Assembly (NCBI RefSeq): GCF_000764305.2
Contig: NW_025934948.1
Location: 1 to 64,000 of the forward strand
DNA from: Hyalella azteca
Taxonomy: Eukaryota > Arthropoda > Malacostraca > Amphipoda > Hyalellidae
Length of the DNA: 64,000 bases
Direction of reading: 5' to 3'
Shown in pieces: positions 1 through 11,270 of this stretch (positions are counted from its first letter, which is position 1; each line of letters begins with the position of its first letter). The position numbers and the translations under genes were made by a program. The notes beneath the pieces are model-generated. The model worked only from the letters and a program-made list of their open reading frames with translations. It did no database searches and was not told where the DNA came from.

Positions 1-30
1 CCGTCCGTAAGGCCAGTCTAGTCAAGAAAA

Positions 31-75
31 GTACAAGAATCGGTGACAGGCCTATCCAGGCCTATTTATTTAATG
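31..75 (+). repeat. SINE 3' tail fragment
   Basis: The stretch with AAGAATCGGTGACAGGCCTA matches the 3' end of the SINE copies at 18.36-18.59 kb and 51.53-51.78 kb, which carry AAGAATCAGCGACAGGCCTA. Only the tail is seen; the Pol III promoter part would lie before base 1 or be lost. Confidence 0.55.
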
Positions 76-78
76 CCG

Positions 79-112
79 AAGATACTATACTATACTACTA
101 TACTATACTAAG
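79..112. repeat. TACTA/ACTAT microsatellite
   Basis: Short tandem run of the unit actat (tactatactatactac). It follows the SINE tail directly, a common place for simple repeats. Confidence 0.8.
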
Positions 113-113
113 T

Positions 114-1200
114 GTGTATGTGCAGTCCTTGGAAATGCCTGCAGATTTAACTAATGATCATCTGCTCTTTGTGATTCGCAGACTCCTTGGTGATCTGTAG
201 GAGAAGCATAGTTGTTGATCAGAACTTAAAAAAATTCTCTCTGTGATTCCTTGCTCAGGATTGTGCGGATCAGGGGTATATTGCCAGAATGCAGAGTTCG
301 GAAATCCGGTGGCCACGTTTGACGGTATTGCCGCCTGAAAAAGGGAGGGTTTGATCATTGTTACAGAATACAGACACTTTGAGTCGTATATCGTGTGACG
401 TTTGACTTTTTGTTTTTGTGAATTGCAGTCAGCATGAATCCTAATATTATTGTGTCAATAGGATATTTGCAGCATTTTCGCAAGACGATTCCTGGTACTC
501 CTTTTAGCAGACCAACCCAACCCTCATTTACACGCTCTAATAATCCAGCACAAGCAGTGACAATGAAGGCTAACAATCAATACACAGTTTTTGATGTTGC
601 TAACGAAATGTTTACAAAATTTATCATTGCAAAATGCTTGATGTTGTGTCGGCATAAATTTCAACCAATTTATCTCTAAAATTCGGTCTCATTACCAGTT
701 CTCCTGGACTGGTGTCATCACATATTTATATCGAGGCGTTGGTTTTTATTTGTTTCCGGTTCAACAAGTTACGGAGGCCGATAACCGTATAAATTTTGAG
801 AATATCATAAACGCTTGGCAATAAAGAATACGAAACGATGACATATTTTGAACAGGGATATAATATATCTCATTTCTAGGAAATGAAGAAGCTTGAAGCC
901 AAAGATAATGAACAAATTAATTTCAAGTTTCAAAATAGTAATTTTGACGGCAAAAATTAAAGATCTGTGATATATTTAGTATATAGAAAATGAAAATATT
1001 GAATAGATAATGCAAGAATATTTCAAAATATTGATACACCTTGAATTATTTCATATTGGTAGCGTACTCTAATTGATGAACGACACTGTTTAATATCCCG
1101 AATATCTGGGAGACTTAATTTAAATGATAAACATGAAACTAATAATTAAAACAGTTATCCGTGTGAATACATTCTCAGGTAGAAAGAAGACGAAGAAAGT
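114..1200. other. no supported feature
   Basis: AT-rich sequence with only short open frames in both strands and no recognisable protein motif or repeat. I see nothing to annotate here. Confidence 0.5.
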
Positions 1201-1210
1201 TATTTTAAGT

Positions 1211-1255
1211 GAGGAGGGACTCAATCCGTGACCGCCATGACTCTACAGTCCCTCC
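1211..1255. other. inverted repeat (hairpin)
   Basis: GGAGGGACT and AGTCCCTCC form a 9-bp perfect stem around a loop of about 25 nt. It starts a GC-richer patch (to about 1,330). The function is unknown. Confidence 0.45.
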
Positions 1256-1330
1256 TGTGCAAGGCCCGCCGGCCACGCGGTAGGTGGTCATCGTGGCCAA
1301 CAGCTCCACCATCAGCGCCGCGTCGGTTCA

Positions 1331-4200
1331 TTCCCAGAGAATTTTGCCAGACGCTGGATTCTTTATGAAGCCCAATCCCGTCACCCAATAAAGTCATCTC
1401 AGCTCATGGAACCTTCTTTGATGTCAAAGAAACGTCTGAAACTTTGCTGGCGATGTCAAAAGCTATAATTCTATTTTACATTCCTTCAAATTTAATTTCA
1501 TTCGTTACAGAAAAGGTTAAAAGAGACGAAAAAGTAACGGAAATGCGCTTTCAGGTCATATCCACGTCCGAAATCAAATTAGGTACATTTCGAACAATTT
1601 ACCGGAATGGCTTTGTTAAACGCTGTAAATGCGATTACTTAGTCAAATCTGAACTTGTTGAACGACAGGATCACGCAAGCCCTTCGTTAATAGCAAAAGG
1701 ACGAAAAACTATCAGTGGGCCAAACATTGAATAGAAAAATTAGTAACAAGATATGGCCATGTTATAACACGATTTATCTAGTCCTAGCATTGAGAGTCGT
1801 AGCGAATAGTGCATGTCTGGTGTTGAATTTGTTTTTTTTCCATAAATAGCTCATAGACTCACGATAAAATCTTAGAATTTTTCGCACAAATAATCCAGTT
1901 TTCTTTGATCTTGAACCTGTAGGTTAAGTGTATGGTGACGGTCACGCACAATGTCCAGTCGCACACGTGCGCGTTCGTAACGTTAACCCACGTTTCAACG
2001 GACGGCATGGATCTTACCGCTACCCTCTGTGATTATCTCCCAATTTGGGCACACTTATGGCACCCTGCCTGCTCTCTCAATCTTAAAACTAAGGCCTTCC
2101 AATTGCTATGCGGTTATTGCGGTAATATAAACTGGTTTTCGCCCTCCAGAGCAGTGTAGCATTACGCATTATACGGTGATTAACCGTATAGGTAACGTGT
2201 GGGCAGAGGAGTAAGTTTAGTAGAGAAATATCTCTCGCACGGCTTTCTCTTTCCCGTTACAGCACAGCAGCTTAGAGCGCTGGGTACAAGAAGAATTCAG
2301 ACCTCCATAGTTACAGTTGACGAGCTGTTACCTCGAGGGTGCTGCAACCTGACTGGGCAATGCTACTTCGCGACCACCATGTTCTACTTTCCAGTTTCTA
2401 GAGCAGTCACCCCACGCCGTCTTTTGTAGTTTTCTCTATAGGATCAATATTGTTCCCCCGCCTAAGTAGCACATAGTGACTTCCAATTTTAGGTGAAGAT
2501 TGGAATCCAATTTGAATTGTGGTTCCTTTCTCATTGACAGACGTCATGAGTATTATGACATATCGTTGAACTTTCGGTTACAAACCGGCTTGGTTGAGAA
2601 AGACGCACCTGGCGACGGAATCATATCTAAGATCCGTCTAACTTCTGGTTCGCGAGTACTCGAATTGACTTCCGGTATTTCGAGGGCGGGCATTAAGAGT
2701 GTTTATACACGTGGCGACTAGTCGACTTTACTAATATTTGTGATGATTAACGTCTTCGGAGGTGACTAGCTGTTGCATTGCACGCTAAGCGGCTGAAGTT
2801 GTTTAAAGCCAGTGCCAGTCGAGTGTGCCCAGTGGCCCCAGGGCCCAGTACCGACTCTGCTTTCGTGGTGGGCTCAAGGGCGTAGCTCTATCTTGCTCCT
2901 CTCTAAGTCGCCGTAGCAAGCACAACTGTAAAGCTCTTGTTTGCTTCCACCATGTACACGCCTTGTTTGACATCTCCCAACATTACTCTGGCGCCGTTGG
3001 ACTGTATCGAAAACCCTCTCCTCGTGTACAGCGTCTCAGCCGGCAAAACTGTAGTCGGCTCAACTAATCGACGCGAATATTAGACCCGTGTATGAGCACC
3101 TTGACTGAACTTCTTCGGTTGCAAGGACTATCACACAGAGGCTCAAGTAACTGAGGCTTGGACAGTGAATTGGAACCCTGTAATTAAATTTGTCAGTGTC
3201 AATATTAATACCATTTATCCCTGAATATTTCCTCATTATTATCTTCCTTGTTGAAAGATAATCTCCTTCACTTCGATATGTTCATAAACATTTCCTTGTT
3301 TGCCTTCCCTGTTTATTAAGTCACGCCCTCGGTGTCGTCGGATAGCGAAGCTGTAAAAGCTGTCTCAAGCGATTAACTTCAGTCTTGGGCGAGGACCGCT
3401 ACGGTATACCCCATTGCTCCTTTCCAGGTCAAACAGGTCAGTAACGCTAGCTCAACGTCTGAGTGGAGAACGCCCCGCGGATACACTCTAGACCTATTCA
3501 TTTATTTACTTCAACTGGACGATTATCTTAGATTATCCTAAACTGTAAGCCGAACTATAATCCTACAAGTATATTATATAATCGTTTTCGCTGTTCCTCT
3601 ATAGTCTATATCCTCGGATCCTGCTACAGAAGAACCACCCTCAGGTCATACTAATTACCATTCATATAAGAGCCTCATAGAAAAGCAACATCTTACAAAT
3701 TTAGTTGTTTCACAAGCAAAACGAAGCAGCATGGAATAGTGGAACCCTTAATCGATCAGTCACGACCTGTTACTAGCACCACGACTAAAATTGGCCATTT
3801 GGTGGGCGTAGTTAGTACCACACGAATAATGTAACAAGAACCTCGAAAGAACTCAATCTGGAAGAGCTGAAGTGACACCGGTACACTTGCTCATGGCTGT
3901 CTCTCCTTGCCGGGGAAATATTCTCATGCACCGTTTCAATAAAACGGGCCGGAAAGATATCTGCAAAGGAGACTAGAAGGGTAGGGTAGCAGCACGTGTT
4001 CGGTAATCATCTATCGTCACCTAGGTTATCATACGTAGTCAGCTTAGTCCTCGTACTTGCTGTACCAGTCAATCCCCTCCATCTGTACCCGCTCACCGTG
4101 CCAGTTTATTATAATGTGACTAGAGTTAACCGTGCGTTTCTCTTGTCCCGCTATTGACCTACTTGCAACGACCATATCCCCTGACTCTCGGTTACTAATC
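1331..4200. other. no supported feature
   Basis: Several frames of 60-96 codons occur (for example 1,444-1,734 and 2,500-2,721, plus strand), but none has a recognisable domain, signal peptide or convincing codon bias. I do not call genes here. Confidence 0.45.
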
Positions 4201-4203
4201 TAG

Positions 4204-4232
4204 CAGGTGGTCATAGAAACCGACCACCTGGC
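4204..4232. other. hairpin CAGGTGGTC/GACCACCTG
   Basis: A perfect 9-bp stem with a 9-nt loop (atagaaacc). No T-run follows, so it is not a bacterial-type terminator; this is only a structural note. Confidence 0.5.
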
Positions 4233-4235
4233 ACT

Positions 4236-5520
4236 TGGTTGAATTGCGAGTTCAACCATTAGTAGCAGTAGATCGCGTCTCGAGATCGATCAACACGGAT
4301 GCAGTTAACCTTGTCGAGTAACTCGCTAAATCTGCCTTTCGTTTGGTGACACTCTCTCTCAGTTCTTTTGAAGTATGGGCCATCTATGATATAATTGGCT
4401 GTTCGTCAAAATGATACAATAGGTGCCAAACACGATCAGCTTCGTGCTTCGGTGGGGGTTCGTTAAACTAGCTTGTCTAGCAGCAGGTTCAATGCTGTCT
4501 GGAGCCCCATTCTAATCGTTTTACTCCGGAACTTGGTCACTTTATATGGCCTTATACAATTCCCGATATGTTAAAATTGCTCCTGAAAAGACCAGGCGGC
4601 TAAAAACGAGATTTGCATACGAACGACAGGTTCATCATTGCGTTAACAACCGGAAATCGCGTTCTAAATCGCAGCCATTGACTGAACCGGTCACTCTTCC
4701 CATAAACTGCCGACAGTCGCCTTGCCAGTAAAACTACAATGGGGTTTCGAGAGAGAAACCCGGAAAATGTTATATGTTTTATAATTTATATGAAAATTTA
4801 TACTTTAATCTTGTCTGCGCGTCTACTAGGAAGTAAGAGAACGACTTGTAAAGCTTTGTATGAATTGGTGCTGGTTGACGAGCTGCTCAGCAGCCCCAAA
4901 TTTATGCTTCAGCCTTCACCAGCCGCGCCTGGTTCTGGCTTCTGGCTGCCAGCGAAGTCAACCATCAGCAGCTTAGCGCTCACTACGTTGTTGCTGCATA
5001 TACATACAAAGGAAGGGGCGTCGCAGTCAAAAGCTAAAAAATACAAAAATTCTTATCGCTCTCAGATTGAAATTTTTCATTTTAAAATATTTTTATATTG
5101 AAAAAAATTAAAATCCAAATTTGAAATTGCATTAGTATTATTTTTTTTGTCGTGCATAAGAATGTGTTTTTCATAATTTTGATTGTGACCTGTGCTGTAA
5201 TCGCACTGGTCACAAACATGTTTTGCACTAAGTGTATAATTTATATTTGTCTTCGGGTGGTTTCTGGGTGATTACCGTCTACCACCCGGGACATCAGGCA
5301 ACTGAAGGAGTTGCGGCGCTCCCTCCTCCTCCTGCACCTCCTGCCTACGTGCATCCTCCGTAACGTCGTTGAATGAATTGAATATATTCTGTTTTCTCGG
5401 TTGAACGACTTAAACTCTAGCACACGAAAAAAACACTTAATTTTCTATGCTTTTTCATTTTACTGTGGCATGGCGGCTGAATGAATTAAAAAATACGATT
5501 TGAACAGGCAGGAAGAAGTT
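4236..5520. other. no supported feature
   Basis: Contains an open frame at 4,739-5,101 (120 codons, plus) with no recognisable motif and a low-complexity, AT-rich end. Nothing else is seen. Confidence 0.45.
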
Positions 5521-5850
5521 GGACATGAAAACATGAAAATTGGGTAAAACGAAGTTGGGAAGGAAGACATGAACTTGGACATGAAAACATGAAATTGGGC
5601 TGGAAAGCATGAAATGGGCTAAGAGGAAGTCGGGAAGGAAGACATGAACTTGGACATGAAAACATGAAATTGGGCTGGAAGGCATGAAATGGGCCAAAAG
5701 GAAGTCGGGAAAGAAGATATGAACTTGGACATGACAACATGAAATGGGGCTGTAAAGCATGAAATGAAAGGAAGTCTGGAAAGAAGACATGAAGTTGGAC
5801 ATGAAATATGAAATTTGCTAAAAGGAAGTTTGGAAGGAAAACATGAAATA
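5520..5850. repeat. minisatellite, unit about 70-76 bp
   Basis: Four to five diverged copies of a purine-rich unit containing gacatgaacttggacatgaa. The repeated word starts near 5,565, 5,641, 5,716 and 5,786. Within each unit ACATGAA recurs every 10-18 bp. The long minus-strand frames across it exist only because the repeat lacks stops in those frames, so it is not treated as coding. Confidence 0.85.
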
Positions 5851-6360
5851 AAAAAAAGGACATGAAATCAGGAAATTGTGCTGAAATAAAAGAGCCAACG
5901 ACCCATCACCCGGAGAGGACCCATCACCTGTCTACTTGGAGGGGGCAAGTGAGGGGTGCTGTGAGACCTGCTGCGCGAGGGTCATCCCCGGCAGCGTCGA
6001 GCAGCCAAGACTTCGGTCTCTCGCAGCTCTCCTTCTGCACACAGTGAACTACTGATTGGAAATGTAATGTTCACCATAAAAAAAAACCTCGGAAAAACCA
6101 CACTAACTCCTCCTCCTGCTCCTCCTCCGTTTTTCCGTAGCGTTTTTCTTCATCCAAATGTTTCCTGCTACCTTAGAATATTGGGTGAGAGACGTTGTTG
6201 CGGGAGATCAACATACACTGGCTATCCCGACGGGATAGTGGAATAAATCGAAGCCAAAACTCTAGTAGAAGGCCAGAAAAATGAAGTTAAAATCTACGTT
6301 ATGAATCTTTATTGCGGAAACTAAAAGAACACTGATATTCGAACTTATAAACACGTGCAG
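5851..6360. other. no supported feature
   Basis: Mixed sequence with a GC-richer patch at 5,890-6,040 and no recognisable element end or coding motif. It lies on the 3' side of the minus-strand retroelement and may include its lost 3' LTR, but I could not match it to the 5' side. Confidence 0.35.
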
Positions 6361-6366
6361 TTAAAA

Positions 6367-6725
6367 TACCCTACGCTAGGTAAACCCAAGACGGCTAAGA
6401 AATATCCTACGCTAGGCAAACCCAAGACGGATAAGAAACACCGTACACTATGTAACGGACGGTTCTAAATTCCCCAGTGCTAAGTAAACACAGACTTAAA
6501 AATTACTCTACACTAGATAAGCATAAACGGCTAAAAACGTGCCCCAACACTAGGTAAACACAAATGGCGTACGATTTTCTCCCACTAAGCAAGCATAGAC
6601 GATTTACAATAGGTTTCAGTCGGGCGAACACTGACTGGCTGCCGAAAATCGTCCGCTTGGAAAGCACTGACGGCTGATGATAACTGTCCGCTTGGAAAAC
6701 ACTGACGATTATTGTCCGCTTAGAA
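6367..6725. repeat. diverged tandem array, unit about 36 bp and variants
   Basis: The clearest part has CTACGCTAGG at 6,371 and 6,407 (period 36), followed by CAAACCCAAGACGG. Degenerate relatives (cactaggtaaacacaaa, gtccgcttggaaaacactgacg) continue to about 6,725. The array adjoins the RNase H end of the minus-strand retroelement. Confidence 0.65.
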
Positions 6726-7058
6726 AACAGTGACAGTTTCATCCGAGAGTTCGTAAGGTGCAAAACGGGTGGCCACTGCCGATGCTGGCAGCTGAAAGAA
6801 TGAGAGAGAGTGTACTCGGCACACTCCCCTAGTAAACAGCGGAACCCTGGTCGACAAGAGACTGTTGAGCTGCGCAGCTACAACGTCATCGTGATATTGA
6901 AATAGTACGTAACCCACAGAATTATTGAAAGCATCAGTACGTACAACGAAGTGCTGGGTCGGTATCGGTATTATTATTATTATTCCACGAAGAGATTGTC
7001 GTGGCGTCTCGTTCGGATCGAACTTCGAGGGCACGTTACAAGTGGCTAAAAAAGACAC
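6720..7058 (-). pseudogene. RNase H start region, truncated
   Basis: The minus frame contains HFVVRTDAFNNSVGYVLFQ, the standard start of a gypsy-type RNase H ('TDAS..giGavL.Q'), with the catalytic Asp kept and Ser changed to Phe. The rest of the frame (from about 6,900 down) does not follow the RNase H pattern and is probably frameshifted or replaced. The domain would degrade RNA in the RNA-DNA hybrid. It ends beside the tandem array at 6.37-6.72 kb. Confidence 0.6.
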
Positions 7059-7229
7059 GAGAGGATAAAAACAGATGACGTCTATGCTAAAACAGAGGGC
7101 ATATGTTTAAAGATTCACGAAGATCGGATATGACACTGGCCTAAGTTGCAAACAAAGGAATAAGGATTGACGGAGCAGCGCACATCCGTTTGCAGCCACA
7201 GCCGGCGCAATTTTAGTACAGCTTCCGAA

Positions 7230-8197
7230 TAAATTGCACCACGTTCAGGTGTTCGAAACTGGATTCCGCTTCACTTGGCCAGGGCAGAGATTCCTTCACA
7301 TTTTTTTTTCAGCAAATCCGAAAGAGGTCTAGTGAAATTGGAAGATTTGATCAACCGACGATAGAATGAAATCTTTCCGAGAAAAGATTAAAGCAATTTC
7401 TTCGTTGTTGGGACAGCCATGATCATTATGGCTTAAATTTTTTCTCCCTTGCGGTCGGAGCTTACCTTCACCTAGATTATAACCTAAATAATCAGTTTTA
7501 TTTACCACAATAAGACATAGAAAATGCAGCTTTCAATGTTTCTACAAGTTCAGGCCAGGTTTCACTGTAGACATAAATAGTATTAAAATGGAATGACACA
7601 TTAGGCAATGAATTTAAAACTATACGGACGAGTCTTATGTATGACGCAACAACAGTACTCGAGCTAATCAAAATGAAGTCTTTCAAATTCCTTCAAGACC
7701 TCTGGACGTAGCAAAAGCAGTTATAGGCATAGAATTTTCTAAAAGAGGAATTTGATGGTAAGCTTTACAGCGACCAATTTCGGAGAAATACTTGGCACCA
7801 TGGAATTTGTGCAGCTCTTCGTCTATGTAGCAAGGAAGTTCTGCATCGGACTGAGTGACAGAGTTCAGGGCTCGGTGGTCAATTGTTAATCTATAACTGT
7901 TATCTGAATTCTTACCTAATACACATGGAGAACTGTAAGGTGAAGAGGAAGGCTGAATAATATTTAGTTGCAATAGTTTATCGACCTCGTCGTCAAATGC
8001 TTTCGCAAATGCAGTGGCACAGAATATCCTTTAGATCGGGTAGGTTCTGACGTAGTCCACCTAATTTCATGCTTCAGAGAGCTAATAAATCCAGAAACTA
8101 GATATGACACTATTAAACTCTTTAAGCATCTGGATTACCTGAACAGTTTGGGTTTCGTCAAGCAAACTACATATTTCAGGCTTCTCGTTTCCTGTGT
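7230..8197 (-). pseudogene. reverse transcriptase with linker and thumb, catalytic residues lost
   Basis: A linker (8,197-7,975) includes KPEICSLLDETQTVQVIQML, a segment typical of the region before RT. The RT starts with LNIIQPSSSPYSSPCVLGK and SYRLTIDHRALNSV (7,973-7,683). Motif A reads YFSEIGRCKAYHQIPL, where an Asp is expected in place of the Gly. The box normally Y/F-x-D-D reads HFNT ahead of IYVYSETW (7,686-7,498, shifted frame). Thumb pieces LGYNLGEGKLRP (about 7,440-7,480) and YRRLIKSSNFTRPLSDLL (about 7,310-7,370) follow, with another frameshift. With both metal-binding boxes lost this copy cannot polymerise. Confidence 0.85.
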
Positions 8198-8968
8198 CTA
8201 CAGTTTCAATCTCCTCAAATTCATTATAGAAATACAGGTTTCACTACAGCCAACTTCAAATTGATCGTCAAATTCTTGAACAACACAATTTTTACAGTTA
8301 AGAAAGAGATCGCTGTGAGGCAAAGGCTGGCCTGGCTCTTCGTCAGACGTAAGCACAGTAAACAGTCGCTCTGCCCGAATATTGCTTAAGCAAGTTGGCA
8401 TGATAGAGCTTCGTGCGGCCTTCTTCATTATGACATAATTTACACGATTGACCTCCCACAAGTCCCGTAATACCGAAATCTGTCCGCGAACTGGTCGTTC
8501 ACAAAGGAGCTCGAAGGCGGAATAGCCTAAACGGTCGCTAGGACGTTCCATGAGCACGAACAATGTCGGTACCAAGAAGCGATGCAACTGAGTTGGCTTG
8601 TCTAAACACAGCTTTTTAAGACGAGATTTCAAGGCAGAATGGAGTCCTTCAATACGACCTGTACACATCGAATGATAAGGCGTTCTGAACAACCTATGCC
8701 ATTCCCCCATCAAGGCGGAGGTAAATTGTGGTCCACGGTCAGACAGTATTTCTTTAGGGATCCCTACGTATGCAAATATTTGGAGCTGAGCTTCGGGCAC
8801 AGAAATCGAATCAATATCCTTGAGGTGCAATGCTTCTGGGGATCCTGTTGCCACGTCAATAAGCTTTAAGATATAACGGAGCTTTTTCTCACTTGGTGGC
8901 GATAAAGGTCCAACGAAGTCTATGACAACTATAGATAAAGGTTCAGTAATTATAGGCATATTCATCAA
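8198..8968 (-). pseudogene. retroelement integrase core (DDE), damaged
   Basis: A 256-codon frame, the longest in the window. The first catalytic Asp is in IVVIDFVGPL (residue 17), the second in ILSDRGPQFTS (residue 77) and the Glu in GRIEGLHSALK (residue 107). Only 29 residues separate the last two, against the canonical 35, and the alignable gap lies in HRLFRTPYH, so a small deletion is likely. The later GYSAFELLCERPVRGQISVL is the usual C-terminal signature of gypsy integrases. The enzyme would insert the cDNA into the host genome. It precedes RT in the transcript, which is the odd point of this element. Confidence 0.85.
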
Positions 8969-8984
8969 AGGCCCTTAGGACACT

Positions 8985-9115
8985 ACCTTTTGCAGACACC
9001 CTTTGACATCTATCGCAAGACCTGCAAACATTTCTAATATCCATGCTAATTCCTGACCAAAAAATTCAGAATTTAATTTAGTTTCAGTTTTCCTATGCGA
9101 AAAGTGACCTGCGAG
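8985..9115 (-). pseudogene. integrase HHCC zinc-finger region
   Basis: The minus strand encodes HLAGHFSHRKTETKL, then FFWSGISMDIRNVCRSCDRC. This matches the N-terminal zinc finger of gypsy-type integrases: two His, then 'FYWPG', then C-x2-C followed by Q-R. It lies just before the integrase core at 8.2-8.97 kb, with a frame change between them. The nested MITE ends only about 50 bp upstream. Confidence 0.75.
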
Positions 9116-9164
9116 ATGAGATTTGAGGGCCACTTGCAATACCGTCCGACCGGCACTCTACGGG

Positions 9165-9355
9165 TACGCACACAGTGGAAGCAGGTTTGCCCGCGCGGGC
9201 AACCTGCTCCAACCTGCCACAAGAATGAACATAGGATAATAATGTAAGTGTTCACAGTGAAAACCTGTACGAACAGGCTTCTGTATTCTATGGTTTCAGG
9301 CGCCAGCCTGAGCAGGTAACCAGCACGCAGGCAACCTGCTTTCACTATGTGCGTA
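9165..9355. mobile_element. 191-bp MITE with 9-bp target duplication, nested in the retroelement
   Basis: Terminal inverted repeats start TACGCACACAGTGGAAGCAG on the left and TACGCACATAGTGAAAGCAG (reverse complement) on the right, and continue into GGTTGCC. The flanks are CTCTACGGG (9,156-9,164) and CCCTACGGG (9,356-9,364), an 8-of-9 match, so a 9-bp target duplication is likely. An inner palindrome TTGCCCGCGCGGGCAA lies near the left end. No coding capacity. A 9-bp duplication fits Mutator-like or Merlin-like elements, but the superfamily is not settled. It splits the retroelement between protease and integrase, so it arrived later. Confidence 0.7.
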
Positions 9356-9683
9356 CCCTACGGGTACAATTAACCCAGCTTTACCGACATTTGAAGGTAT
9401 AGGTCCAATAGGAGATTTCGAAGATTTTTGATTTAAAATGTCATATTCATTAACGTTAGAATATTCCGAGCCGTCTCTGAAGGAGGCGATTTCATTTGCT
9501 TTAGATTTAGCACGAATATCTGCGAGTTAGACAGATTTGTTGATATCGCTTGAACTCTTTAGTTGACATTTTAATACAATCTAGCTTGTTAACACTAGCG
9601 GGTGAATTACTCGTTCCCTAGAAGCTCCAGTTACAGCATTGACATAGTCAAGTACTTCGGAATTGACGGGAGCACGCTCTGCA

Positions 9684-9974
9684 TCATATTCTATCTTGCG
9701 GACTTGCGGCTCTTAATTCTTCTACACCCTGTACATTACCAGTCAAAACGGCACAGAATTTTATGGGGACTCTTCTAGCATCAACCCAACCACGATAATA
9801 CACACAATTTATATAACATTTAACAATGGGAAATGAGTTCTCCGTTCCCAAATAGTTAGATACAGTAACAAATTTACACTTTGAGAGGTCTACATTCAGG
9901 CAAGAGACGATTACGTTTGAACAGCCAGGGTCTCGCAACATAGTGGATACATTGCACCCGTTTAACAGTATCAC
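9684..9974 (-). pseudogene. retroelement aspartic protease, active site changed
   Basis: A 96-codon frame begins with LLNGCNVSTMLRDPGCSNVI. In this protease type the expected active site is D-T/S-G inside 'LRDTGCS'; here it reads DPGCS at about 9,918-9,935, so the Thr/Ser next to the catalytic Asp is replaced by Pro. Later segments (ENSFPIVKCYINCVYYRGWV) fit the beta-strand pattern of a pepsin-like retroelement protease, whose job is to cut the gag-pol polyprotein. It sits directly after the zinc knuckle, as expected. Probably inactive. Confidence 0.65.
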
Positions 9975-10083
9975 AAGTCATGAATTTAGTTAATCTTTCA
10001 TCGTTCAAACAAAAATCAATTTTGGCAATCCTTGCACTATCCTTCCTTTGTACGTGACTTCTAAATGAAGACGAGTTTCGGGG

Positions 10084-10125
10084 GCATTTGATTTTAGGGT
10101 GACCTATTTGGCCACACGCATGGCA
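10084..10125 (-). pseudogene. nucleocapsid CCHC zinc knuckle
   Basis: The minus strand reads CHACGQIGHPKIKC, an exact C-x2-C-x4-H-x4-C zinc knuckle as in retroviral and retrotransposon nucleocapsids, which bind the element's RNA. It is preceded by WSKVK and followed by a basic stretch (PRNSSSFRSHVQRKD). The motif is intact although its surroundings are decayed. It fixes both the strand and the gag-pol border of this element. Confidence 0.85.
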
Positions 10126-10165
10126 CTTGACCTTTGACCAATCACGTGGCTGGTGCGAGGACGGA

Positions 10166-10426
10166 CTAGGGGGGGGGGGGGCTCTGTTTCACTTGAATAT
10201 TGGGTTCAGCATTTAAATTTTTGGTCCCTCTTGCTTTCGGATATGCATTATGGGCGCTTGCCCAGTTGTCTGCTAATTTTACCGCTTCATTCAAGTCATT
10301 CAAATTATGTTCCTTCAGGTACAATCTTAAATCATTGTGATAGAGGCAAGAAACTGATCTAGTAGAACAAATTGCGAATAGCGCCACAAGTTTTAGGCAC
10401 TTCTTTAGAATTAGTCCAGAAATCAA
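10166..10426 (-). pseudogene. gag: retroelement gag, capsid C-terminal part
   Basis: The minus-strand frame contains HNDLRLYLKEHNLNDLNEAV followed by KLADNWASAHN, a helix-rich pattern usual for the end of a gypsy-type capsid ahead of the nucleocapsid. It lies between the capsid part (10.55-10.74 kb) and the zinc knuckle (10.1 kb), in the expected order. A G-run on the plus strand (about 10,170-10,182) reads as a proline tract at its end. The frame is separated from its neighbours by disrupted sequence. Confidence 0.6.
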
Positions 10427-10548
10427 AGCTGCGTCTTAACTGAAAAACAAATTGAGCGTAGGTTTCATCCGGCTTTATTTTCATTGACCTGAACTCTTGA
10501 CAGTGGTTCTCGGGTGTGCGCTTAAACCCAACTATAGCAATGCGCGCT

Positions 10549-11018
10549 TCAATGAATCGTACTTAATAACCTGTCACTTCTGCTGTTAATGCTACATAGG
10601 TACATTTTTACGGCTCTGCCAGTTACTAAACTTCCTAAATGAATAGCAAAAGAGCTACGTGGTAAGTTTAATAGCTCAGCAATTCTTTCAAATCTGATCA
10701 AATAGGATGAAATGTCTTCACCATCTTTTTTAAGTACGGGCAACTTATGTCAAGCAATTGCATCAGACACTGAGACATTGGAAAACTGGCAGATCTGAAC
10801 TCCAGCATCTCAATCTCGTGTTCACGTTCTTTATCTTTCTGCTCGGCCTCTATCCTCAACTTCTCTAGTTCCCTCTCTCGAGCTCTCTCGTCCCTAATTA
10901 AAGCCTGCTGCTCGCGTACACTTACAGAAACGTCGTCTCCGGTAATTCCTAAGGCAGAAGCCTCTTCGGTAAGTGCAACAATACAGTTGATGACACCGTG
11001 GCCATAGTGATACACCAA
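10549..11018 (-). pseudogene. gag: retroelement gag, N-terminal and capsid part, frameshifted
   Basis: The first frame (11,018-10,698) has a highly charged segment (RERELEKLRIEAEQKDKERE) likely to be coiled coil. The reading then shifts to a second frame (10,743-10,549) carrying KKDGEDISSYLIRFERIAEL and a later LTGRA-type motif (here LVTGRA). A charged N-terminus followed by a helical 'YL.RFER' capsid is typical of Gmr1-like gag, the proposed source of the vertebrate SCAN domain. This is family knowledge plus my recognition, not a search. The shift between frames shows decay. In life it would form the particle shell packaging the element RNA. Confidence 0.65.
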
Positions 11019-11189
11019 TATAAAGTTTGACTATTGCAATAGAAGTAACAACTGCAACGATAATTAGCTCACGGCAAGTCATAAAATTTCGGGATCACGG
11101 TCTTCCTACACAAATTTGCAAAGATCAAAACCATACCTACATCAAAATCCACGTACAAATTAACACCATAGCTTCAATGAAATTTCCAC

Positions 11190-11270
11190 ACCTACATCAA
11201 TAAATGCACACCTGTATCAATAAATGCATACCTACATCAATAAATCACTTGAATAAATCAATCAATAAAA
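11190..11270. repeat. 20-bp minisatellite
   Basis: Four copies of CCTACATCAATAAATGCACA or variants, starting near 11,191, 11,211 and 11,231 with a degenerate copy after; a related word also occurs at 11,136. It lies in the region between the possible primer-binding site and gag of the minus-strand retroelement. Confidence 0.75.

Noticed and set aside
4739..5101. 120-codon plus-strand frame
   Set aside because: No domain, signal peptide or conserved motif; ends in AT-rich low-complexity sequence.
5455..5863. Two overlapping minus-strand frames of 115 and 125 codons
   Set aside because: Both are translations of the 70-76-bp purine-rich array; no start context or family.
10168..10182. G-run as a quadruplex or functional element
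   Set aside because: A single homopolymer run, also prone to sequencing error; it lies at the end of the decayed gag frame. The same applies to 18,901-18,910.
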